From the NCBI GenBank assembly GCA_944390995.1, contig CALXSA010000012.1:1-32824 (forward strand): a stretch of DNA of 32,824 nucleotides, read 5' to 3'. Below are positions 26,149 through 32,824 of the stretch, one piece after another. Both the position numbers and the translations under genes were made by a program. This DNA comes from an uncultured Clostridia bacterium. Lineage in GTDB: Bacteria; Bacillota_A; Clostridia; TANB77; CAG-508. Each line of letters begins with the position of its first letter. Position 1 is the first letter of the stretch. A model generated the notes under the pieces. It saw only the letters and a list, made by a program, of their open reading frames with translations, ran no database searches and was not told the DNA's origin.

Positions 26149-27006
26149 CTAAATCGCCACTGGTATTTTTCCTATATTGATTTCCTTGTTGTAATCATAA
26201 CCTTGCACCTCGAAGTCTTGGACCTTGAAATCATAGAAGTTATTTGTATTGTTGTTTATAACAAGTTTTGGGCAAACGTCCATTGGCTCTGCCTCAATAA
26301 GTTGCTTTATTATTGGAATGTGCCTGTCATAAATGTGACAATCGCCAATATTATGTGTAAGCGTTCCAACTTTTAGCCCTGAAACCTGAGCAAACATGCA
26401 AAGAAGTGCCGCATACTGCATTGTATTCCAGCCATTTGCCGCAAGCATGTCTTGCGAACGTTGATTTAATATTAAATGTAACTTTCCTTCCTTCACAAGC
26501 CATTGCGTTCCATACGCACATGGCTCTAAGTTCATGTCTTTTAAGTCCTCGAAATTAAATATGTTTGTCATAATTCTACGGCTTGATGGGTCATTCTTTA
26601 ATAAATACAACGCATAGTCAACCTGGTCCATTTCCTTAATTCCATCTTTCGTTCTAAACTCATATTTTTTGCCCAATTGATATCCATATGCCTTGCCAAT
26701 AGTACCGCTCTCATCAACCCATTGGTCCCAAATATGAGAATTCAAATCTGCGACCTTGTTAGACTTCTTCTGCCAAATCCACAAAATTTCATCAATTGCC
26801 CTCGTCACAGTTTTACTGTTATTTCTAAGTGTTATCATTGGAAATTCCTTCTCAACATTATAAACATTGCTAACACCAACAATTGAAATATAATTTGCCT
26901 CTGTTCCATCCTGCCATCTAGTCCTAACGTTTGTACCTTCTGAAGAAAAACCTTCAGCAATTATCTTTTTACATGTATCAATAAAATTCTTATCCGCTTC
27001 TGTCAT
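26149..27006 (-). CDS. thyA: Thymidylate synthase
   Basis: Methylates dUMP to dTMP, using methylenetetrahydrofolate as carbon and hydride donor; 285 residues from the chosen start. The catalytic Cys is in EPCAYGTQW, with Ala where many homologues have His. QRSQDMLAANGWNTMQYAALL and HNIGDCHIYDRH are the dUMP-binding blocks, and the C-terminus GKIPVAI matches the family's conserved end. ATG 27006 is preferred over ATG 27024 because AGGAG lies about 8 nt before it. Promoter predicted at 27069-27097. folA follows, so dihydrofolate made here is recycled by its neighbour. Confidence 0.97.
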   Translation of the reverse strand: MTEADKNFIDTCKKIIAEGFSSEGTNVRTRWQDGTEANYISIVGVSNVYNVEKEFPMITLRNNSKTVTRAIDEILWIWQKKSNKVADLNSHIWDQWVDESGTIGKAYGYQLGKKYEFRTKDGIKEMDQVDYALYLLKNDPSSRRIMTNIFNFEDLKDMNLEPCAYGTQWLVKEGKLHLILNQRSQDMLAANGWNTMQYAALLCMFAQVSGLKVGTLTHNIGDCHIYDRHIPIIKQLIEAEPMDVCPKLVINNNTNNFYDFKVQDFEVQGYDYNKEINIGKIPVAI

Positions 27007-27068
27007 TTTTTCTACTCCTATCATTCATATTATCTAAAACTATTCTGCTAAAAATTCTGATAAATTTT

Positions 27069-27097
27069 ATTATAAGCATTTAATTTTTTAACTTCAA
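27069..27097 (-). promoter_or_regulatory. Predicted thyA operon promoter
   Basis: Minus strand: -35 TTGAAG (27092-27097), 17-bp spacer, consensus -10 TATAAT (27069-27074), about 62 nt before the thyA start codon. Confidence 0.55.
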
Positions 27098-27116
27098 TTT
27101 TCTATAGCCTCTTGCA

Positions 27117-29531
27117 CTATTCTTCTGTCTTTAGCCTCAAGTAGCCCAGCTCATTCCACATGTTGTACGCCAAGTTTAGTCTAAAAAGCACCTTTGGCTT
27201 AGCACCAGCTCTGTTCTTATCTACGACGCAAGCATAATACCTAACATCTGGATCCTTAAACTTCTCTAGCTCAAAAAACTTTGTATCCACCTCATTCAAA
27301 GAATACTCATACTTGTTTAAATCTTCCCTCATAATCTGCTTAATCAAACATAAGGTATCCAAAACCTCTTTAACTGTCCTGCTTACAGCCAAGTCGTTTA
27401 TCGTTAGGTTGATTGGAAGTGTTGTACTCTCTGTAAGCTGCAAAGTAGAGCATATAAACATATTAAAATTCTGTGCCAAATTAGAAAGAATCGTCGCAGT
27501 CCTTTTAATTTCCTCGCCATTTCCAATGTTAGCCGTATCAGTCTTCAATGTGTCGTAAAACACATACTCAATTTTCTCTTTATAATAGAAATTCATAATA
27601 ACCTTTTTTAGCTCATCATTTGTATGGTCAGTTATGTTTATAAAATAAATTGAATTATTCATTTGGCTATTCACCCAGTCTGTAACTGCAATCGTCTTAG
27701 TAAACTCTGAAGAAACCTTTTTCAACCTCTCAACAAACTCCTGCCTGTTCTCTTTCTCCTCTTGCAACACAAAACCATCTTCATCCACTTTAACTTTTGC
27801 ATCTTTGTCCGGTCTAAACTTAAACTCCAATAACTCTCCCTCAGTCTTCGAAAGCTTTTGTCCATGAAGCTTTTGTATTTCCGGGTTGTTTAAAACTGTA
27901 GTAATTAAGCAAAGCCTCATTTTTTCCTCGGACATCTCATTTGAGATAACTAGGACTTTCTTCTTGTGCACAAACGCAGTGTATGAAGCAATATCTATTG
28001 TAAACCTACTCTTACCAGCATTTGAAGGCATTGCAAATGCCATCGTTTCGCCCTTTCTTATGCCCTTAAACACACTCGAAAGAATTGGAAAAGGCAATTC
28101 CAAGCCATTGGTTAAATTATTCTCGCCCTTCTCCAAAAAGTCTGTTAAACCTTCGCTTAGTACTGCTTGCTTAAACTTCTGTATCTCGCTAACCTGCACA
28201 ACCGCAGCCTTAACCTCATCTGCTGACATATGGTCATATAGCTCGTAATCTCTAATATTTACAATTTGGTCCTGTATTTCTTTTCTAGGCTCCTCCAAAT
28301 AGCTCTTTCTTAGAACACAAAGCTTTCTAAGCTCGTTGTAAACCTTCTCTGGACTATAATTCTTCATCGCAATCTCAAACTTTAAGTCCTGCTTTTGCCT
28401 AAAAGTCTCGTTATTATCAACTGAAAAATTAAAACCTTTCTTCGCAATTTCAGGCGTGTAATTTCCACCCTCTGTAAACAAAATACTCTTGTATATATTC
28501 AGCATGCTCTGGTCGTCAAAATAGCACTCATTAAAAAGAATGTAATACTTAACAATAAGTTTCGGGTTGTTCAAAAGTAAGCCTACATATGCCTTCTCCA
28601 ACCCCTCATCTCGTAATTTCTCTGGATATGGAGACTCAACTTTTTTCACTTCCTCTTTGTACTTGGGTTTTACCTTCTCATCTCCAAAGAAATCTTTGTC
28701 CTCATCGTCGTCAAAATCTTCCTCATAATCGTCATCATCGTCGTTGTCTTCATCTTCACTCTTAGAAGTCTCATCGGCACCGTCCTCACCATCGCCTTCA
28801 GCTTTGCTACTATCAACATCATCATCGTCATCGCCGTCGTAATTATCGTCCTCATCTTGTCCATACATGTTTTTTGCGCCTTCAAAATCGTTATCTTCCG
28901 AATCATCCCAGTTCTCCGAGTCACTCTCTCCATACCCATCATCAAAGTCGTCTTCTCCATAATCTGCATTTCTGTAATATTCGTCGCCATACATTCCGTC
29001 TTCGTCAAACTCTCCATCATCTAATTCGCCACTATCTTCCTCAACATCACCCTCTAGCTCATCGTCCTTATCCTCTGGCACAATTACTTTTTTAATCTTC
29101 TTCCTGCGCTTCTTTACTGTACTATTTTCTGTAGTCTTAGCACCTTTTGCCCTTTCAATATTCTTGGTATCAGGTGCTACTCCATCACTTTTCGTGTCCG
29201 AATTTTGACTTTTACCGTCTTTAGTGCCAACTTCTGCCACCTCGCTGTCCTTGGCGTTATTCTCTGCTTTCTTTCTTCCTCTGGTACCCTTTGAAGTTTT
29301 AGTAGTATCGGCCTTTCCACTACCTTTGCTACTCTTAGCACCCACGGCTACCTTCTCACCCTTAGTCGAAGTACCGCTAGGAGAATTAAGCTTTCTTATT
29401 CTATCAAGGGACTCGCTCAAATTTCCACTATTTATCAACTTTCGAATTGCCTTTATCTCTTTTTTATCTTTACCTGCCTTCTCTAATGCATCCAAAATAC
29501 TATATAATTTTTCCACATTACTACTTGGCAT
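27117..29531 (-). CDS. DnaB-like (SF4) helicase with long basic/acidic N-terminal extension
   Basis: An 804-residue protein in four parts. Residues 1-50 are helical; 51-149 are Lys/Ser/Gly/Thr-rich ending in KKRRKKIKK; 152-284 are extremely acidic (Asp/Glu runs); about 303-440 resemble a DnaB N-terminal helical domain; 470-804 form a RecA-like helicase core. In the core, Walker A is AMPSNAGKS (about 500-508, first Gly replaced by Ala), VISNEMSEEKMR parallels DnaB SLEMS, Walker B is YVFYDT (about 656-661), and STLQLTES, DLAVSRTVKEVLDT and VVDKNRAGAKPK parallel later DnaB motifs. It is too diverged to call the main replicative helicase. The start at 29531 follows AAGGGGG about 10 nt upstream. 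The acidic part may contact a basic partner. Confidence 0.8.
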   Translation of the reverse strand: MPSSNVEKLYSILDALEKAGKDKKEIKAIRKLINSGNLSESLDRIRKLNSPSGTSTKGEKVAVGAKSSKGSGKADTTKTSKGTRGRKKAENNAKDSEVAEVGTKDGKSQNSDTKSDGVAPDTKNIERAKGAKTTENSTVKKRRKKIKKVIVPEDKDDELEGDVEEDSGELDDGEFDEDGMYGDEYYRNADYGEDDFDDGYGESDSENWDDSEDNDFEGAKNMYGQDEDDNYDGDDDDDVDSSKAEGDGEDGADETSKSEDEDNDDDDDYEEDFDDDEDKDFFGDEKVKPKYKEEVKKVESPYPEKLRDEGLEKAYVGLLLNNPKLIVKYYILFNECYFDDQSMLNIYKSILFTEGGNYTPEIAKKGFNFSVDNNETFRQKQDLKFEIAMKNYSPEKVYNELRKLCVLRKSYLEEPRKEIQDQIVNIRDYELYDHMSADEVKAAVVQVSEIQKFKQAVLSEGLTDFLEKGENNLTNGLELPFPILSSVFKGIRKGETMAFAMPSNAGKSRFTIDIASYTAFVHKKKVLVISNEMSEEKMRLCLITTVLNNPEIQKLHGQKLSKTEGELLEFKFRPDKDAKVKVDEDGFVLQEEKENRQEFVERLKKVSSEFTKTIAVTDWVNSQMNNSIYFINITDHTNDELKKVIMNFYYKEKIEYVFYDTLKTDTANIGNGEEIKRTATILSNLAQNFNMFICSTLQLTESTTLPINLTINDLAVSRTVKEVLDTLCLIKQIMREDLNKYEYSLNEVDTKFFELEKFKDPDVRYYACVVDKNRAGAKPKVLFRLNLAYNMWNELGYLRLKTEE

Positions 29532-29569
29532 TTCTTCTGTTCCCCCTTACCCCTATTTTTACTTCCCAA

Positions 29570-29598
29570 ATTCTATCATAATTAGACACTTTTTACAA
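29570..29598 (-). promoter_or_regulatory. Predicted promoter of the DnaB-like gene
   Basis: Minus strand: -35 TTGTAA (29593-29598), 17-bp spacer, -10 TAGAAT (29570-29575) with TGA before it, about 40 nt before the 29531 start codon. Confidence 0.5.
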
Positions 29599-29668
29599 TA
29601 CGAATTGCGAATTTTAGAAAGAAAAAAACTTGCAAGGTAGGGACACGTCTTTTCTTGCAAAAAATTGC

Positions 29669-29707
29669 AAAAAAGGGACACACCTGTCTTAGAAAAGATA
29701 GGTGTGT
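29669..29707 (-). terminator. Strong hairpin terminator in the 29532-29883 gap
   Basis: A 13-bp stem, ACACACCTGTCTT (29678-29690) with AAGATAGGTGTGT (29695-29707), one G.U pair and a 4-nt loop, followed on the minus strand by CCC and six T. It should end transcripts of the surface-protein gene. A related GGGACAC...GTCTT copy lies at 29640-29650. Apart from this, the DnaB-like promoter and a possible 19-codon ORF (29810-29869), I see nothing in the gap. Confidence 0.65.
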
Positions 29708-29883
29708 GGTGTGTTGTTATTTATATTTATTTTAGGAGCTTTATTTATGAATATATTGATATAATTAATTATTAGCATAAATTTTCATTTTCTTCATAGT
29801 TATATTATTTTAGCTGTAACAACAAGCAGCTACGCTTTCTTCATCTTTCATAATTATATCTTTATTCACTTCCCAATTACATA

Positions 29884-32769
29884 TTAATCCATTTCACAGT
29901 AATATACCGAGCCATCTTCTATTATATCATATATTGAGAAGCTTCCAAGTATGCCATACGGATTTGTAGATAAGCCTTTTCCATTATAGGTCACCCAGCT
30001 TGCTCCTGCTGGTGGAGAATGTATTCCAAAACCATAATTTCTTCCGCCGTGGTCTTCTACCCACCAGAACCATTCCATGTTCTCAGGTGCTTTGAATTCT
30101 AATTCTGTTCTACCATCATAACTTTTCAAAGTAAAGGTTATATACTTATTAAAACTTATAGCACCTGATACAGTTTGAGTTTTATTGCCTGCATTATCAA
30201 CCGTTAGTACATGTAAATAATATGTCCCTTCTCTTATTGATGTTAGTGTCAACTTATCATTTGTGGCTGTTGCAAATTTACCTGTAAATTGTGACTCGTT
30301 TAATCTGTTGGATGAACTTGTATTTAATACCCATTTACACTCAGAAATATTTATGCCACTTCCGCTATCGGTTTGAGTTACTGTGGCAATTGCACTCTCC
30401 CCTAACTCAATATCAGTCTTATCTAATTGTATTGTTGCTCGAGGTGCCGTTGTGTCACTATTAGTTGTGGCATTAATACTTTTTTCTGATGTGTTTCCTA
30501 CTTTATCCTCTACAATTACTTTTATTTCATATTTCATTCCCGCTGTTAAATTACTAAAAGTATATTTATTACTCGTACTTGTATCTCTTGGTACACTTTC
30601 ATTATCTATAAAATATCTATATGTGTTTGTATCTGCTAGTCCTGTTTGTCCATCGCTAGCTACTACTGTTATTGTTATGTCCGTATATGTTATATTATTA
30701 GTGGTTATATCAGTTATTACTGGATCTATTCCATCCAATATGGTTATGCTAGCATAACCACCAACATTTGTTCCATCTGTTAATCTTGCGTAAACTGTGT
30801 TTCCATGGTCTAAGTTACTTACTGTAACTGGGCTATTTGCTGGACTTGACCAACTTCCTTCTGCTGTTCCATTTACTTGATACTGTATTTTAAAATTTGT
30901 TGTAGTTGTCAACGTCGTACTTGCTTTGTAATTACTCCATGTTGCTGGACTTGCCGTAATACTTCCTGTTACCAAACCTTCGTCTGCTCCGGGTACTGTT
31001 GCTGTTGTTTGATTAGCAAGTGTGCCAGTTCCTGTGTTTCCTGCATTATCTCCATTTACTATGACTTTAATATCATAGCTTGTGCCTTGTGTTAGTCCTG
31101 TAAATGTATATGTTGCATTTGAAATGTCACTTGCACCGCTTGGAGTTGTGTAACTCCCTGCTTCACTTGTCTTGTATTGGAATGTGTAAGTTGTGCTATC
31201 CTTCATACCACTTTCATTATCGCTTGCCACAGCAGTTACTGTTATGCTATTTGTACTTGGTGACCCTTGTGCTGTTACTGTAACTGTTGGGGCTGTCTCG
31301 TCCTTTATCTCAAATGTTGCCTCTGGCCCAAATGTCGTTTGACTTGCATTTGTCAAACATGCTGTAACTGTATCACCATGGCTTAGACCTGTTATGCTTG
31401 TTCCATTGTATGTTTGCCAGTCTCCTTGCCCATTTATTTTATACACAATTGTGTATTGGCTCTCTGTTGTTTGCAATACTAGAGTTGCCTGTCCTGCACT
31501 CCAAGTCACTTGTCCATTTTGTGTGACAGTTCCTGTGATTGCACTTATTGTAATTGCTTCTGATACTGTCTCTGTTTTGTTTCCAGCTTTATCTACAGTT
31601 AAAACGTGCAAATAGTATGTTCCTGCTGTACTACTATCCAAAGCAATCGTCTCTGGACTTGCTGTAAACTTCTCCGTATACTTGGATATATCTTCATCAC
31701 TTGTGCCAATTGTGTCTGCATTTGCTGTCATTACCCATTTGCTACTTTCAATATCTACTCCTATTCCACTATCCACATGTGTTACTGTGGCTGTTAAATC
31801 TTCTCCTACCAGTACACTGGTTGGGTTTACTTCAATATTGGCTTTTTCTGGCGCAGTAGCATCTTCTATTTTTTTATTTTGTGGATTGCTTGCCTGCTCT
31901 CCATCTGTAATTCTTACATATACTGTCTCTCCATTTTTTATGCCTTCTATTGTGTCGCCTTCTACTGGTATCCATCTACCTTCATCAGTTCCGCCTATTT
32001 GATATTCAATTGTAACATCTGGCTCTGTTGTTTCAACTGTTACATTTGCTGTTCCATCATCTTGCCATTGTGGCTCCCCTATTGTTATTGTTCCATCTGG
32101 CAGTGGGTCTGGCTCTGGGTCAATTGTGTTCGTGTCAACTGTGTTTGTTTCCCCAACTGAGTTAGTATCCACCGAGTTTGTCTCAACTGAATTTGTATCC
32201 TCTCCGCCTGTTGAGTTTGTATCGCTTCCACCCGAACCTATTCCTGCAATTATGTCATTTATTTGACTTGCCACATTTTCTAGTTGCTCCTGCTCCGATT
32301 GGGTCGAATTCGCTGTCTGCTCTGCTGCCCATTTAGCTTGGTCCACAAGTCCTCCTTCTCCCAAAGTTACGTTTATTGTTACCGCTGCTAGAATTATCAT
32401 TATCACTACAGTAATTACCAGCGTCAAAAGCGTTATACCTCGCTCTGCCACAAGCTTTTTCTTTGAACTAGCATCCATTGTTTTCCATTTTTCAGCAGTC
32501 AATTTCCTATACTCATTAATGTTCAACTTATATTTCTGCTCACATTCAGCCTTCTTTAACTTTTCACTATTCTTCTCATTACTTGAAGTACACAAAAAGG
32601 ACAGACTACCTTTCGAAAAAGCCCTATTAATCTTCTTTTGAAAATTAACACTTTCATCTAGCTTTTTCCTATAGTCCATCCTTCCATATATATTTTTCTT
32701 TAAATTTTGCGCACCAGATCCAAGCCCTGTTTTACCTAAACATAGCTCTGTCGAGTAGACGAATTCCAC
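29884..32769 (-). CDS. Modular surface protein with pilin-like membrane leader
   Basis: A 961-residue protein. Residues 1-110 are basic and cytoplasmic. ERG|ITLLTLVITVVIMIILAAV at 109-130 is a prepilin-type leader and membrane helix, with Thr where pilins have Glu at +5. Residues 183-216 hold six [DE]TN[ST]x repeats before a Pro/Asp linker. Beyond come alternating beta modules: type A at about 226-303, 412-487 and 598-678 (HGDTV and HGNTVYARLTDG cores); type B, Fn3-like, at 490-590 and 681-769; type C at 304-409 and 772-873, ending in GTYYLHVLTVDxAGNKT. The C-terminal 85 residues are aromatic-rich and unrecognised. The start is unsettled: GTG 32769 and ATG 32679 lack spaced ribosome binding sites, ATG 32478 would give a 14-residue leader, and the frame stays open to the right edge through the (GT)16 repeat. 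Confidence 0.8.
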   Translation of the reverse strand: MEFVYSTELCLGKTGLGSGAQNLKKNIYGRMDYRKKLDESVNFQKKINRAFSKGSLSFLCTSSNEKNSEKLKKAECEQKYKLNINEYRKLTAEKWKTMDASSKKKLVAERGITLLTLVITVVIMIILAAVTINVTLGEGGLVDQAKWAAEQTANSTQSEQEQLENVASQINDIIAGIGSGGSDTNSTGGEDTNSVETNSVDTNSVGETNTVDTNTIDPEPDPLPDGTITIGEPQWQDDGTANVTVETTEPDVTIEYQIGGTDEGRWIPVEGDTIEGIKNGETVYVRITDGEQASNPQNKKIEDATAPEKANIEVNPTSVLVGEDLTATVTHVDSGIGVDIESSKWVMTANADTIGTSDEDISKYTEKFTASPETIALDSSTAGTYYLHVLTVDKAGNKTETVSEAITISAITGTVTQNGQVTWSAGQATLVLQTTESQYTIVYKINGQGDWQTYNGTSITGLSHGDTVTACLTNASQTTFGPEATFEIKDETAPTVTVTAQGSPSTNSITVTAVASDNESGMKDSTTYTFQYKTSEAGSYTTPSGASDISNATYTFTGLTQGTSYDIKVIVNGDNAGNTGTGTLANQTTATVPGADEGLVTGSITASPATWSNYKASTTLTTTTNFKIQYQVNGTAEGSWSSPANSPVTVSNLDHGNTVYARLTDGTNVGGYASITILDGIDPVITDITTNNITYTDITITVVASDGQTGLADTNTYRYFIDNESVPRDTSTSNKYTFSNLTAGMKYEIKVIVEDKVGNTSEKSINATTNSDTTAPRATIQLDKTDIELGESAIATVTQTDSGSGINISECKWVLNTSSSNRLNESQFTGKFATATNDKLTLTSIREGTYYLHVLTVDNAGNKTQTVSGAISFNKYITFTLKSYDGRTELEFKAPENMEWFWWVEDHGGRNYGFGIHSPPAGASWVTYNGKGLSTNPYGILGSFSIYDIIEDGSVYYCEMD

Positions 32770-32784
32770 CCTTGAATAAGAATT

Positions 32785-32819
<35 letters not shown>

Positions 32820-32824
32820 AGCCT

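Noticed and set aside
28670..29020. Met/Thr-rich 116-codon ORF within the DnaB-like gene
   Set aside because: It is an alternative frame of the GAT/GAA-rich acidic segment; low-complexity shadow.
29224..29640. 138-codon plus-strand ORF
   Set aside because: Antisense shadow of the Lys/Ser/Gly-rich part of the DnaB-like gene.

Overview
The window is AT-rich bacterial DNA with housekeeping genes typical of Firmicutes. I infer a Clostridia-type bacterium, probably an uncultured gut-type lineage. The evidence is: homodimeric glycyl-tRNA synthetase, split transketolase, CwlO/PcsB-like LytM hydrolases beside ftsEX, a YqeG/YlmH/UPF0182 gene set, strong AAGGAGG-type ribosome binding sites, and a pilin-like surface protein with a clostridial-style ITLLTLVIT leader. 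No outer-membrane genes are seen. Nearly all genes are on the minus strand; the exceptions are traX, gtrA, one LytM gene and tRNA-Trp.

Layout in + coordinates (minus-strand operons read right to left). 1-2085: a partial ATP-grasp gene downstream of glyS. 2086-2606: a non-coding stretch with the glyS promoter and a tight cluster of four perfect DnaA boxes. 2607-5295: an unidentified polytopic membrane protein and a divergent traX. 5278-10829: a cell-wall block read as ftsE, ftsX, two LytM hydrolases, then the protease ctpA. 10885-11120: a 236-bp element with 23-bp perfect terminal inverted repeats; a 30-nt piece of it recurs at 4405-4434. 11129-13286: transketolase C- and N-halves, separated by 385 bp that hold five related hairpins with differing, self-complementary arms. 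13369-17270: UPF0182 membrane protein and ftsY. 17405-18009: two tRNA-Gly(UCC) genes and one tRNA-Trp. 18117-19292: gtrA-like and a membrane-anchored LytM gene. 19367-23044: yqeG, a type IV prepilin peptidase, an Xaa-Pro peptidase, efp and a zinc-ribbon protein. 23118-27006: thyA, folA, ylmH, folD and a frameshifted dprA. 27117-29531: a DnaB-like helicase with a long acidic N-terminal extension. 29884 to the right edge: a large modular surface protein with a pilin-like leader, beside a (GT)16 microsatellite.

Functional themes are envelope remodelling (FtsEX with LytM enzymes, CtpA), folate/thymidylate metabolism (thyA, folA, folD), translation (glyS, efp, ylmH, tRNAs, ftsY for membrane targeting), and surface display (prepilin peptidase plus pilin-like protein). 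The parts that ordinary annotation does not explain are the DnaA-box cluster, the hairpin array inside the transketolase operon, the inverted-repeat element, the dinucleotide repeat at the surface gene, and the acidic helicase.
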